Origin: Rhizomys pruinosus
Taxonomy: Eukaryota > Chordata > Mammalia > Rodentia > Spalacidae
Reading direction: 5' to 3'
Assembly: GCA_009823505.1 (NCBI GenBank)
Contig: VZQC01000610.1
Span: 2,159,290 to 2,223,289 of the forward strand
Length of the DNA stretch: 64,000 bases
The notes beneath the pieces are model-generated. The model searched no databases. It saw nothing but the letters and a program-made list of their open reading frames with translations, and was not told where the DNA came from. Each line of letters begins with the position of its first letter. The stretch's first letter is position 1. The position numbers and the translations under genes were made by a program. Positions 21,453-32,925 of this stretch are shown here, in pieces.

Positions 21453-21680
21453 TTTATTTATTTTAAACATTTTATTTATTTTTGTATATGTATGAATGTA
21501 CTGTCTGCATGCAGGTCTGCGCACCCACCTGTGTTGTGCAGTGCTGGGGAGGTCAGATTCTCCTGGGACTGGAGTCAAAGACAGCTCTCAGCCACCATGA
21601 GGGTGCTGGGGATCGAACCCCGGTCCTCTGCAAGAGCAGTCGGCACTCCCAACCACTAGGCCATATCTCCAGCCCCCCCC
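21453..21680 (-). mobile_element. B2 SINE (single-block type), antisense
   Basis: Flanked by a 22-base target duplication starting AAAAGAGCTCACATAAG (21431-21452 and 21681-21702). Confidence 0.95.
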
Positions 21681-21899
21681 AAAAGAGCTCACATAAGTTT
21701 TAAATAATTCTCTGGCCTCTAGGCCTTAGCTTCAGTTTGTCCCATTCTTAATCTCGGTGTCCCTGGCATCTCAGAGTGCACACTGTATATGACTTCCCGG
21801 GTAGCTTACCTCTCCAATGAACTGTGGAGGGTCTCTGCCTGAAGTTCAAGTCCCTGTTCATGAACCACAGAGCTACAATAATCACTGGTCTGACAAATT

Positions 21900-22312
21900 A
21901 AGCAATAGTGGTGTGGTGGTGTGAATGGGACTGTCCCCCACAGGCTCCAAGTATTGACATTTTGTCCCCAGTTGGTGGCACTGTTTGGGGAAGTCTTAGG
22001 TGTGACCAGGCTGGAGGAACCTCGTCATCACCGGGGGTGAGGGGGTGGGGGGGATGATACGCGGGTCGGGGGATGACTTAGAGAGTTCAAAAAGCCAATC
22101 TCCAGTCCCAATGTCTGCTTCCTGTGCCTGCCTGAAGATGTGAAGCTCTGCTTTCTGTTCCTGCTCAGGCACGTCCTGCACCATGCCTCCCCTCCATGAT
22201 GAACTCTAATTCCCCTGAAATTGTCAACTGTAAGCTTAAATAAGCTCTTCCTTTTATAAGTTCCCTTGGTCATGGTGGTTCTGTGACAGCAACAGAACAG
22301 TGAACACAAGTG
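21900..22312 (+). mobile_element. URR1-like nonautonomous DNA transposon
   Basis: GTGGTGTGAATGGGACTGTC at the start, TTGGTGGCACTGTTTGGGG, and an end with CTTCCTTTTATAAGTTCCC and GTGACAGCAACAGAACAGTG. This matches the rodent hAT-type repeat with a conserved 3' end. Also seen at 31225. The family name is from memory. Confidence 0.6.
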
Positions 22313-23108
22313 GCATGAATGTTATGTGAGTGATCAGTCACTTTCTGATTGGATTTAGGTCCACTTCACAAGATGGAGCTCATACCTGGCATTGATATCA
22401 GGTCTGGTCAGGTCACATGCGATAAAGGAGAAGAACCTACTACTATTATTTTTCTGAATGGACACAGTATTAAATCAACTGCTAATGACTTATTGCTATA
22501 CTCATAGATTAATGCATCTCTCAACTCTCATCACAGAAACTTTTTATTGCAGCAGATGGTGATTAACACAGAGAGTCAGTGTGTAGAGACTAAGAGACTG
22601 CAGAGTGCTTAGCCCTGAATGGGACACCTGTTTCAAACCCTTGCTTCCTTATGCTCAGGGGTCATCGCAGAAGAAGGGACAGAAAGATTGTAAGAGGCAG
22701 AGGTGGTGGATGACCACAGGAAACAGTGTGGGCAGTTACTCGTATGAACTCACTGTGATGGCAATGGTGACAGCATGCACAAGTCACCATGTAAGCTTAA
22801 GCCAGATAAATTCCCAGCACAGCATTGGGGTAGAGGTGGGTAAGAAGTCCCAACCATACCTGAGCAACTATTAGTAACTGGTGGCTGCTGAGAGGGGAAG
22901 AGCAAGTTTTCTTGGTATGATGCTGGGTTGGTTGACCAGGCCTAAGTGGATTTGGGAACACAAATTAGACTTCATAGGCCATAAGATAGTAATATTAATA
23001 GAAGACACAAAGCTGGGCTGGAAGGTAGCAAGGGGGTACAGCCAGGGGGAGGGGGTCTTAATATATTGGATGGAATTCTCCAAAATTCAATAAAATATAA
23101 AAAAAGAG
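22310..23108 (+). mobile_element. L1 3' UTR, right part of the split L1
   Basis: GAACCTACTACTATTATTTT, ACTTATTGCTATACTCATAG and GTAGAGACTAAGAGACTGCA continue the L1 begun at 17675, ending with AATTCAATAAAATATAAAAA as the poly(A) end. Same motif order as 55893-57660. Confidence 0.82.
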
Positions 23109-23376
23109 ATAATCATGGCTGATCTGCTGTAATGTTTCTGTTTGATGGTGATGAGTTGTTTGTATCCCAGATTGGTAGAAATCAATTTTAGCTTGAATTT
23201 TGCAGAATTCAAAACAGGTATAAATTGTAATGGGTGACAGATACAGATAGAGACAGACATGATATGAATGTCTTACAGCCTCTTCTGGCCACCATTAGTT
23301 GGTCCAATGATGAATCCCGAGTTCCAGGTAGGCGGTCAGAACCTGACCCTGACAGTTATCTGGAAAGGAGGAATGA

Positions 23377-23420
<44 letters not shown>

Positions 23421-24875
23421 CACACAGGAATGCTTCCCAGTTGAGTGCAGGCAGGCACAGAGCTTGGCGAGTCACACTGGATTCCTAGGCTGTATCCTAG
23501 CCAACAGCTCAGAGCCTCTTGTGCCTAAGCCTCAGTTAGATCTTTGTGCTGGTAACCTCATAAGCTATGAGACTTGGACAACTTTGTTCGCCGTCAAGGG
23601 CGATGGATGCTGAGTAAAGATGTGTATTGAATATCTGCTCTCTCCTTCCTTACCAAAGGGCGTCTCAGTTTTGCCCGAGGAGGTTGTGTGGCTAATTGAA
23701 AACACTGTGGCCCTGTGCCTCCAGCCTGAGTCTGTGAGGCTAACTTACAGGTGGTGAATATAATTACATTATGAAAGTCAGGGGCCGTTTGCAGACTGAC
23801 TTTTCTCCTCTTCCCATTTGGAGTTCAGGTGTGGTGACTAGTACCCCAGCAACCATCTTGCAGGGATCAGGACATAGCTGGGACGATCTTGTTGGTAGGT
23901 GGATAAGCAGTCTATGTCCACAGCTGCTGTCAGCTTTGTTTTCAGGGAGAATAGATCTGTAGTGGTCCATTTTTATTTTTAGCTCTATGAGGTAGAGAAA
24001 TGTGAGCATACCTAAAAGCAAAGAGACTAATACAGCACCATGATCATGTAACTGTCACTCATCTCCAAGAAAATGCCTGTCAGTCACAGTCCCATGGGAA
24101 TCAGGTGGCCCATTAAACGCTGAGAGGGCTTTTGTAAAAGGATTGATTGCACACCAGTGGGAACAGATAGGAATCACAGTTAGTCGTGTGTGCCTGGGGC
24201 TGGTAGAGGGGAGCACCTGCCTTCTAGTGACCTGAAGACACAGAGGGATAAGTTGGGGATCCATAGAGGTGGAGGGAACAGCAGCTCAAGTGGGAGATAC
24301 AGGCCCCTGGCTGCACAGGGAAGCTCATCCTTTGTTTCTTCATCCTAGTGCACCCTCTTCAGGAGACCAACCCAGAGGCCACAGAGAAGCAAGGTGGGTC
24401 TGTCTTTACTAGGGAGCCTAGCTTAGGGACAGTCTGTGGTGTAAAGAGTGGGATGTCTGGGTGGATAGAAATTGTTCCAAGACTGCCGTGAAAGGTAACC
24501 ACAAACCTGGTGACATCAGACACCTCCCCTTCCCAGTCCTAAAGGCCAGAAGTCTGGGATGAAGGTGCAGGCAGTACTGTGCCCCATTACAGGCTCTCAG
24601 GGAGGGTCCTCCCATCTTAGCCAGGTCAGAGCGGCATCAGACAGTCCCTGGATCTGATCTCTGCCTCTACCGTCACATGTTCCCTCTGTGTCTCCCTGCC
24701 TTGCCTGCGCCTCCGACAAGGATGGTCTCCATGAGCTTCAAGCCCACCCTGACTCCAGGGTGCTCTTGCCTTCATCATGTTTGCAAAGACTCTTATTCCA
24801 GACATTGCTGCCCACTGAGGCTTTAGGCATGCATCTTATGGTCCCGCAATTCAATGTACCCCAGCAACACCGTTT
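23109..24875. other. mostly single-copy DNA
   Basis: Apart from the AT run at 23375-23419, no transposon is recognisable for about 1.7 kb. A short exon-like segment (24349-24393) lies between acceptor- and donor-like sites but is not supported as a gene. Confidence 0.4.
23375..23419. repeat. (AT)n microsatellite
   Basis: AT run of about 20 units. Self-complementary. Confidence 0.96.
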
Positions 24876-25031
24876 CTTTTTTCTTTTTGTCTTTTTGAGA
24901 CAGGGTCTCCCTGTGGCCCCAGCTCTCCTGGAACTCATTCTGTAGACCAGGCTGGCCTTGAACTCATAAAGATCCACCTGCCTCTGCCTCCCAAGTGCTA
25001 GGATTAAAGGCGTGCACCACCACGCCCAGCT
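24876..25031 (-). mobile_element. B1 SINE, antisense
   Basis: TTTTTGAGACAGGGTCTCCC through GTGCACCACCACGCCCAGC. Confidence 0.94.
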
Positions 25032-25141
25032 AACACCATTTCTTATCTGACCTAAAATAGTATTTTCATTAAAAAAGTAGTATTTTCATGTATTAGCCAG
25101 ACCCTGGATGTTTACAGACTGGGAGAGCATGAGATCAGTGG

Positions 25142-25189
25142 CCTCTGTCCAGATGTCCTCTGTCCAGATGTCCTCGGTCCAGATGTCCA
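25142..25189. repeat. 15-bp x 3 short tandem repeat
   Basis: CCTCTGTCCAGATGT repeated three times with one substitution. Confidence 0.85.
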
Positions 25190-25282
25190 CTGTCCTCTGT
25201 GCAGATGGAATATTGAACAAAACAGCCCCAGCTGTGGCAGGGGTGAGGACTTGATAGTGCGCAGGGGATGTATCACCCTTAA

Positions 25283-25445
25283 TTAAAAAAAATTTTTTTT
25301 TGGTCTTTTTGAGACAGGGTCTCCCTGTAGCCCCAGCTGTCCTGGAACTCACTCTGTAGACCAGGCTGGCCTTGAACTCACAAAGATCCATCTGCCTCTG
25401 ACTCCCGAGTGCTAGGATTAAAGGCATGGGCCACCACACCCGGCA
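25283..25445 (-). mobile_element. B1 SINE, antisense
   Basis: Full antisense B1. The target duplication CACCCTTAATT lies on both sides (25272 and 25446). Confidence 0.95.
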
Positions 25446-25456
25446 CCACCCTTAAT

Positions 25457-25955
25457 TTTGATCAACTCAGCCAGGACATTTGGCTTTTGCCTTTCAGGAC
25501 CAAAAGGCAAGTCCCATACAGGACAGCAAAGCTGGATTTGCTCCCATGGCTCCTGTGACAGATGGCATTGTGGCTTACTAAACATGCTAGTGTGTTAGCA
25601 TCACCAACTCCCATGGGCACAGGGGTAAACTGCAGCTCAAAGCAGGAGGCACAGCCTCTCTCTGTGACTCTACTTGTCCATCCCCACAACTAGCACTGTT
25701 GCATATGTATGATGTATAGATAGCGAATGCACAAGCATTTAAATATTTATTTAAATTTATGTATAAGTATATTTAATGAATATACTGGAGCTTATAATGC
25801 ATAATTTATTATGGCTCCCAAACTCATAAATTTTAAAATAATATTTATAAAATTATAAATGATGCTTTTAAATGTGTAACATAAATAGCAAAATCAATGA
25901 TAAAGATAAGAAGTTAAGCATATATATGTATAACCGAATATGCTCTTCTCAGAAG
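25457..25955. other. no recognised feature; AT-rich right half
   Basis: The first 230 bases look single-copy. From 25730 the sequence is strongly AT-rich without a clear repeat unit. Confidence 0.45.
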
Positions 25956-25959
25956 CCTT

Positions 25960-26300
25960 AAAGATGTACTTCACCTTTGACCTAATCATTTTGCTTTTAG
26001 CAATATACCCTAAGGGCATAGTCAGAGATGATTAAAGGAATTCATGTGAAACATAGAGCCACTGAGACACTGACTGCAATGGCTGGAGTTTTCAAACAAT
26101 GCAAATGTCCAGAAATAACAGATTAGTTAATCAAATAATTGTATGCCTATAGAATGGAACCATGTGCAGCCTTTAGAAATCGTATTATAAATGATGTCAC
26201 CAGACAAGGAAAAATGTCACCAGTGTATGTGGTATGGACCAATGGACAGAAAAACCTTACCTGGTGTGCACAGGTCAGAATGCAGTGGCATTCGTACATT
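25960..26300 (+). mobile_element. ancient L1M 3' end
   Basis: Motif order of a pan-mammalian L1M 3' end: CACCTTTGACCTAATCATTT, CAATATACCCTAAGGGCATA, AACAATGCAAATGTCCAGAA, AGAATGGAACCATGTGCAGC. Heavily diverged, so it predates rodents. Confidence 0.7.
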
Positions 26301-26344
26301 GGGGGATAAATAAGCCTTAGGATGATGTCTTGATTTTCCAAATG

Positions 26345-26623
26345 CAATTTTTTAAAGAATATTTATTTATTTATTTATTTATTTTTCTTGAGACAGTGTC
26401 TCCCTATACCCCCAGCTGGCCTGCATCTCACTCTGTAGACGAGGCTGGCCTTGAACTCATAGAGATCTACCTGCCTCTGCCTCCCGAGTGCTAGGATTAA
26501 AGGCATGCACCCCCATGCCTGGCTTAAAGTGGTTCTTAGCCCCCATGTGGGTGCTGGGAATCAAACCCAGGTCCTCTGCAAGAGCAGTCAGCGTTCTTAA
26601 CCACTGAGCAATCTCTCCAGTCC
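26345..26623 (-). mobile_element. B2 SINE, antisense, split by a B1
   Basis: AT-rich tail at 26345-26357 and body at 26524-26623 ending CAATCTCTCCAGTCC. The B1 between them starts in the tail. Confidence 0.8.
26358..26523 (-). mobile_element. B1 SINE nested in B2, antisense
   Basis: (TTTA)n tail, CTTGAGACAGTGTCTCCC, then GGCATGCACCCCCATGCCTGG. Confidence 0.9.
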
Positions 26624-26669
26624 TAAATGGAGTTTTTGAAATGAGCATTTGTCCTTGCAGGTTCAGAAA

Positions 26670-26990
26670 ATGTCTTTAGTGCTGGGAAGTGGCACACAAG
26701 CAAGAGGGTGAAGGGTCAGGTCTCCAGAACCCATCGGAGTCTGCCTGTAATTCTAGACAGGCAGAGTCTAGCCATATCAGTGCGCTCTGGGTTCGATTAA
26801 AAGTTTTGCTTCAAAAAATAAGATAGAAGATCAAACAAGGAAGATTCCTGACATAAGCCTCAGACCTCCACAAGCTTGTACACATGCTGGTGTGCAAGTG
26901 CACGCACGCACACACACACACACACACATTTGAACACACATACACACATGCATGCATACAACATACAGAAACACATGATGAAAAAAATCG
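26670..26990 (+). mobile_element. RSINE1/B4-type SINE with (CA)n
   Basis: AAGTGGCACACAAGCAAGAG, B1-like centre and a CCTCAGACCTCCACAAG / CA-rich tail (26899-26948). Diverged. Confidence 0.65.
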
Positions 26991-27007
26991 TATTAAAAAT
27001 TAATGAA

Positions 27008-27125
27008 ATAGCTGAGCATGGTGGTACATGTCTGTCACCTTAGCATTTAGAAGGCTGAAGCAGGAGGTGTAAGTTCTAGGCCAGCTGGGCTATATAGCAA
27101 TGCCATGTCTCAAAAATAAATAGTA
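27008..27125 (+). mobile_element. old B1-type SINE
   Basis: GCTGAGCATGGTGGTACATG through GCCATGTCTCAAAAATAAAT. Confidence 0.8.
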
Positions 27126-27129
27126 AACA

Positions 27130-27354
27130 AATGAATATATTTTTATTTATGTATTCACTTTTTATGTGTACAAGTGCCTGCATGTAAGTTCACCCATGTC
27201 ATGCAATGCCTGTGGAGGTCAGAAGAGGATGTCAGATCCCCTTGGAGCTGGAGATTTGGACAGTTGTTAGCCGCCATGTGGGTGCTGGGAATTGAACCTA
27301 GGTCTTCTGGAAGAACAGCCAGTGCTCTTAACTGATGAGCCATCTCTCCAGCCC
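27130..27354 (-). mobile_element. B2 SINE (single-block type), antisense
   Basis: TTATGTGTACAAGTGCCTGC tail to GAGCCATCTCTCCAGCCCC. Confidence 0.9.
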
Positions 27355-27629
27355 CACAAAAAATGATAATAGGAAGTAAAAGGAGATAAAGCAAGAAAAA
27401 TAGTCTCTTCCGTCTTCACTAATCCTTCTCTCAGTGACTAGAGGGTTTCCTCCCATATTCAAACACACTGGTGCCATTTACGGGATGAGCTAGCTGCAGT
27501 CACAGGATACAACAAAGGCATTTGTCCCCACTTTTCCTATGAGTCTCACTGGAGATATCTCTTCCGAAGTGTTCTCAACATCGCCATGAAAAGCTAAAAT
27601 CATGTTTTGCTTAAGAATTTTATGGTTTG

Positions 27630-27862
27630 CTAGGCCTGGAGCTAAGTTAGTAGAGTATTTGCCTGGCATGGACAAAGCCTTGGGGTCAGTCCCTAGCACT
27701 GTATAAAACTAGGCATGGTGGTACACACCTGCAGTCCCATCACTCTGAATGTGGAGGAAGAAGGACCAGGAGTTCAAGATCATCCTTGGTTGTATAGCAA
27801 GTTCCAGGCTAGCCTGGGCTACAGGAGACCCTGTCTCAAACAGTAACAGCAAAACAACAAAA
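27630..27862 (+). mobile_element. B4 SINE (ID head fused to B1)
   Basis: ID-like head (GAGCTAAGTTAGTAGAGTATT, GGGGTCAGTCCCTAGCACTG) followed by a B1 body (GGCATGGTGGTACACACCTG to CCTGTCTCAAACAG). The fusion defines B4. Confidence 0.85.
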
Positions 27863-28930
27863 ATTTCATGAGTTCCTGTCAAAAGTCCAGATTTTGGTCT
27901 TCTAGGAAGCAATTAATAAGACGATGGCAACAGCAGATGAGTTAGAGAAAGCCGGCACTCCTCAGATACAGTGGCCCAAGATTAAAACCTGAAGTACTCA
28001 CTCCATCCCGGAGAGCACATGACTTTAATCTACAAGGTGTTAGGAGGGAGATTTGGAGTTATTTCCCACTCAGCTGTGGCATGGTGCTTAACAGATCGAT
28101 ACGCTCAATGCTCTTCTTAGCCCAGTTGAAATTAGCTGCTCTGTGACTGTCACTTATCAGCCACGTGAAGTTCTCTTATAAGACCCTGCTGTGCAAAAGC
28201 CTGACATTTGGTACCAAGCGTGCTCAGCAGATTAATTGCAGACATTTGGGATGCCAGCTTCAATTTGAAGTCTACCAGAGTGATCTAAAGACATAATGGG
28301 CAACCCAGGAGTTATAGCCAAATATGGATTATTTTAAGACCTTGGAGTGAAAGTCTTTTTTTCTTACTTAGAAATCTCAACCATTGGGGTGTAAAACCCT
28401 CTAAGGGGCAGTTTCATCGCACCTGGTGGAAGGTGGTCTTGGGGAGCTTGTCTGGAAAAAGGAAAATAGCCTCTTTCTATATGAGCAGTTTATAATTGAA
28501 GCCAACCCAAAGCCATGTAATTAATAGCTCATTATAATTGGAAGTGAGAGTATAATCCATCTTGGGTGTTCTTGTCCTTCCACCATAGCTGACTCTCCAC
28601 TGGGGAGCAGCGAAAGCCCAGAGACAGGGCTGCAGTTTGGAGAAAAATCTCCTTGGCTAATCTTTGTCATCCTTCACATGTCCATGAAAAAAGTAATAGT
28701 TTGTAAAGGGTTTGTCACAGCGGATGGAGGCTTCCATGCAGAAATCAACTGTTTAATGCCTTGGTGGGAACCAAGAACTTTTTCATTAAGTTGTCTCGTG
28801 TAATTTCATCACTGTGGAAAGCAGCCTTCTTCTCGTGGTTCTTTTGGGCTGGATAGAAAGTCACTAGAATGTTGACAGCTTTATCTCGTTGCTCTATTGA
28901 GTGGTCCTGCAGGTGTCTTGAAGGGTGGTC
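27863..28930. other. repeat-free island, candidate conserved noncoding element
   Basis: About 1 kb with no transposon or simple repeat and several TAATTAAT / ATTATAATTG homeodomain-type words near 28520-28560. No open frame of note. A regulatory function is an inference. Confidence 0.4.
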
Positions 28931-29099
28931 CCGAGACCTATTCTCTACAAATGTGTTCCTAATTGATTCCTGGGTTTGTCTTTCTCTTTCTCTGGCTGGT
29001 GGTTATCCCCAGACCTGCTCCATCCCTGCAACTGCTAAACGTTTGACCTTACCAGGCTTGCCTACATGGCAGACACATGTCCATGCACAGAGGACTATA

Positions 29100-29432
29100 T
29101 CCTGATATGGTTTGAACATGAAAAGTCCCCCCGACCAGCTCATGTGTTTGAATTCTTGTTTCACCAACTGATAGTGCTGTTTTGGACAGCTGCAGAACCT
29201 TTAGGAGATTGAGTCTTTCTGGAATAAGTGAGTCACTAGGGGTGGGCTTGAAGGTTGATAGTTGGCCCCATTTCCTGTTCACTCTGTTTCTCGTTGTGGA
29301 TGTAGCTGTCTTATTCTACCCTGTCTGCCCTGCCTGGAAATCCTGTATCCATTCCTACACTGTATCCCTTCTTCCTACACTGTAAACTAAACAAATCTGT
29401 CCTACTTCAAATTGCTTTGTAGTCACAGCAAC
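29100..29432 (+). mobile_element. URR1-like DNA-transposon-type repeat, diverged
   Basis: GATATGGTTTGAACATGAAAA start, TAGTGCTGTTTTGGACAGC centre and a GTCACAGCAACAAAAAAAG end follow the same plan as 21900 and 31225. Confidence 0.55.
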
Positions 29433-29439
29433 AAAAAAA

Positions 29440-30262
29440 GAAATTGGGATAATCCCCAAGAGAAAAACAGGAAGGAATCACATGCCCAGTACTGTAATCC
29501 TGATCAAAAGCCCATGGCTGAGGAAGTCATACACCCTGGGGTGGAACCTGCTATTGTCGTTTTACCCAATAGTCATATTGTCAAATTGCTTTCTAAATAT
29601 TTATGCTTATGCCCATGGTCCTGGGCACTCCTCAGCCTTGGTCAGAGAAGCTTCTTGTTGCAGTGGGCAGGAGTCAATACAGAAACACACACCTGGTCTA
29701 AGTGCTTAGAAGAATCAGCCATCTTACCAGCTCCACACCCCGTCATACACTCCTAGGCTCCAGGGAACATTGAGGAAGACCAGGCAGAAGGAATGTGAGA
29801 GCTGGAGGATGGGCAGGAGAACTGACGTCCTCTGGATACGGCGTGGCTGCCCACTCAGGGAGGAGCTCACGGCAGCTGTGGTTACCTGCAGAAGACCTGC
29901 ACGAGATCAAGCCAGCCCAAATTACAGCACAGGTGGGGAGTTGTTATCCAGGCTCCACACAGAACTGAGGAGCCAGTGAGAGATGATGGCTGCTGAGGGA
30001 CGGAGAATTTTTTTTGAGGGTGTGGCCACCAGTAAGTTTCTATGTTCTGGTGGACAGTCCCCACTCAGGCACTTATGGGTGTCACCAATAGAACTTAATG
30101 AATTATATGAAAAAAGGCATGAAGTTGGAAAGGGGACATATTATTGGAATAAAATGAAGGGAGTTGGAGGAGAGAAATATAGGATCACATTTCTGTTTAC
30201 ATATGTATGAAATTCTCAAGAATAAAGAAAAATATTTTAAAATAAAATATAAAAATAAACCA
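29440..30262 (+). mobile_element. L1 3' UTR with poly(A) end
   Basis: CCTGATCAAAAGCCCATGGC, GGTCAGAGAAGCTTCTTGTTG and CATATGTATGAAATTCTCAA, followed by an AATAAAGAAAAATATTT-type tail. Confidence 0.82.
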
Positions 30263-30368
30263 AAATTTTCATTTGTGGAGCTGGGTTCTAGCAGGTTGAA
30301 TCAGACAAATACATCTTTACATAGATGATTCCACTGATGGTTAAATGTGTTAAAGAAGATAAAACAGT

Positions 30369-30590
30369 GGCTGGAGAGATGGCTCAGCAGTTAAGAACGC
30401 TGACTGCTCTTGCAGAGAACCGGGGTTCGATTCCCAGTACCCACATGGCAGCTAAGAACAGTCTTTGACTCCAGTTCCAGGGGAATCCGATGCCCTCTTG
30501 TGACCTCTGCGGCATTGCACGACACGGGTGCACCAACCTACATGCAGACAGTACACTCATTCACATAAAATAGTAAAAGAATTTAAAAAA
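30369..30590 (+). mobile_element. B2 SINE (single-block type)
   Basis: Full B2 with target duplication AAGATAAAACAG. It has the lineage-specific 3' half but only one 17-base block, so it represents the form before duplication. Confidence 0.94.
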
Positions 30591-30604
30591 ATAAGATAAA
30601 ACAG

Positions 30605-31220
30605 AGCTAGAGAGTACCTGGTAATGGGGGTGAATGGACTGATATCCCAGTATTGGGTGATGGGAGAAGATGTCTTTCAGGAAGAACATCTGCCCTGGGA
30701 TGGGACTTTCCAGGATGCAGTTCACAAAAGTTGGAGGAGGAAGGTGTTCAAATGGAGAGAGGACTAAGTTCAGAAATTCTGTGGTGGAAAGGAGGTATGG
30801 GAGGAGCAGGAGAGGATGGTCACTGTGGTGTAGACATAGGCAGGCGCTCTGACCCCCGGGAGCTTAGGTGAGGAGGGCCTTGAGCTCAGGCTCTTACTTG
30901 CTGTGTGAGGGGATGCCATTGGAGAGCACTGGACAGGAGAGCGGCAGGCTCAGATTCTCTTCCACTGTGAAGAGAGTGGCTGTAATAGAGTAAGGGGCCG
31001 TCACAGGCCAGGGGGGCACAATCACAGGTTGTGTAGAGTGGTGCACGGGACTTAGAGAGCAGACAGGTTCTGGGTGTCTTTGGAGATAGAGTGAATGGGG
31101 CATACAGTTAAATCAGATGTGGCTGAGCCAATAATTATCCTTTAGGGTACAAACTGAGCTGAGGTGGAAAGAATTGGGGTGTATCCAGTACTGCTTTGCC
31201 TTTGACAGAAAGCATAAGGA
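30605..31220. other. no recognised feature
   Basis: Single-copy-looking. Frames at 30653-30871 and 30894-31103 are short and unrecognised. Confidence 0.4.
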
Positions 31221-31224
31221 TGAG

Positions 31225-31385
31225 GTGGAGTGGTGGTTTGAATGAGTGTCCCCCATAAGCTTTAAGTATTCAGACATTTTGTCTCCAGTTAGTGGCACTG
31301 TTCTTGGAGGTCTTAGAAGGTGTGGCTGTGCTGGAGGAAGTACATTTTTGGGGGCAGGTTAGTTGGTTTAACAAGCCTTGCGGCC

Positions 31386-31438
<53 letters not shown>

Positions 31439-31622
31439 TCCTGTGCTCATTGCAAGATGTGACCTTTGGCTTGCTATTCCAGCCACCGGCCACCATGCTT
31501 CCTGCCACAATGGACTCTGATTCCCTGGAACCATCAATCGTAAGCTCAAATAAACTCTTCCTTTTATAAATTCCCTTGTTCATGGTGGTTTTATCACAGC
31601 AACAGAAAAGTGACTAATACAG
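31225..31622 (+). mobile_element. URR1-like DNA transposon with internal (CT)n
   Basis: GAGTGGTGGTTTGAATGAGTG start, TAGTGGCACTGTTCTTGGAGG, and end CTTCCTTTTATAAATTCCC with GTGACTAATACAG. A CT run has expanded inside it at 31393-31436. Confidence 0.65.
31393..31436. repeat. (CT)n microsatellite
   Basis: Pure CT run inside the URR1-like element. Confidence 0.96.
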
Positions 31623-31758
31623 GTGGGGAGATGGCTCAGCAGGTAAAGACACCTGCACCAAGCTTCACAACCTGAGTTCCATCCCTGGGCCCTACATAGG
31701 GGAAGGAGAGAACTGACACCCACAACTTGTCCCCTGACATCCACATGAGCCACTAAAT

Positions 31759-31806
<48 letters not shown>

Positions 31807-31830
31807 ATAAATAAATGTAAAAACAACAGA
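31622..31830 (+). mobile_element. B3-type SINE with (CA)n
   Basis: GTGGGGAGATGGCTCAGCAGG head, CTGAGTTCCATCCCTGGGCC B-box region, CA run at 31761-31802 and an AATAAATAAATG end. Confidence 0.85.
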
Positions 31831-31832
31831 AA

Positions 31833-32220
31833 CCACAAGGATGGTTAATATTGTTAACTTGACAAGGATGGTTAATATTGTTAACTTGACAGAACCAAGA
31901 ATCATTGAAGAGATGAATCTCTAGGGTTTATCTGTCTATGAGGGAGTTTCTAGATTAGGTTAATTTAGGTCAGACCCCCCCCCCAATCATGGGTGCCACC
32001 ATTACCTGAACCTAGACTGAAGAGAATGGAGAAAGTGAGCTGAGCATAGCATTTATCTCTTTCTGCTTCTGCCCAGCTGCTTTCTCAAGCTTCTGCCACC
32101 ATTTCTTCCCCACCACGAGGGACTGTATTCACTTGAACTGTATGTCAGAATAAACCATTTCTTCTTCAAGTTGCCTTTTGTCAAGTGTTTTATCGCAGCA
32201 ATGAGAAAAGTAACACAGAC
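31833..32220 (+). mobile_element. rodent interspersed repeat (DNA-transposon-like)
   Basis: GGTTAATATTGTTAACTTGAC, GGGAGTTTCTAGATTAGG, GAGAAAGTGAGCTGAGCATAG and GCAATGAGAAAAGTAACACAG are the same ordered motifs as at 63480-63840. The class assignment (URR1/RCHARR1-like) is from memory. The first 27 bases are tandemly doubled (31837-31890). Confidence 0.6.
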
Positions 32221-32519
32221 CCCAGTTGCTCAGGTCTGCTATACTGCTGGCCTCCCTTGCAGCTAGGTATGAACATGTGACCTGGCAAACCAGATAAAAT
32301 GGGCTTCTCAGAGGAGCTTCCAGAAAGGTCCCTAGAAGGGGTCTGGCTCAGCTGAGAGGGCCTGAGTTCCTTTCTATACCTTCTCCTGTTTTCTGGAATG
32401 ACCATGTAATGTTTGGTATTCCATCCATCATTGTGTGACTTTGAGGCAGAAGAAGCCTCCGTGTCAGAAGACTTTATTAAGCCATTGTATTAAGCCTGGG
32501 CTGTGCATTAAGCCTATCC

Positions 32520-32925
32520 TCATTAATCTTCAGTTGTCAACTTAACATGCCTGGGTAGTGAGAACTTCAGTTGAGGCATTACCTTCGTTGACTTGGCTGT
32601 GGGCACGTCTGTGAAGCGTCTTCTTGATTGTTGAGTGATGTGGGATGGCCCACCCACTGTGGGTGGTGCCACCCCTGCACAGGTGGTCCTCCTTTGTCTA
32701 AGAAAGCAGGCTGAGGATGGGCCAGGGAGCAAGTCAGAAAGCAGCATTCCTCCATGGTCTGTGGTTCAGTTCCTGCCTATCGGTTCACACACTGAGTTCC
32801 TGCCCCCAAATCCCTCAAAGATGGACTGAGATCAGGACATGTAACCCAAATAAACCCTTTCTTCCTCAAGTTGATTTTAATCAGACTGGTTTATCACAGC
32901 AATAGAAAAACAAACTAGGACAAAG
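32520..32925 (+). mobile_element. diverged rodent interspersed repeat
   Basis: GTTGTCAACTTAACATGCCTG, CCACCCACTGTGGGTGGTGCC, CAAATAAACCCTTTCTTCC and CACAGCAATAGAAAAACAAAC resemble the class at 31833. It carries a near-palindrome at 32650. Confidence 0.5.
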
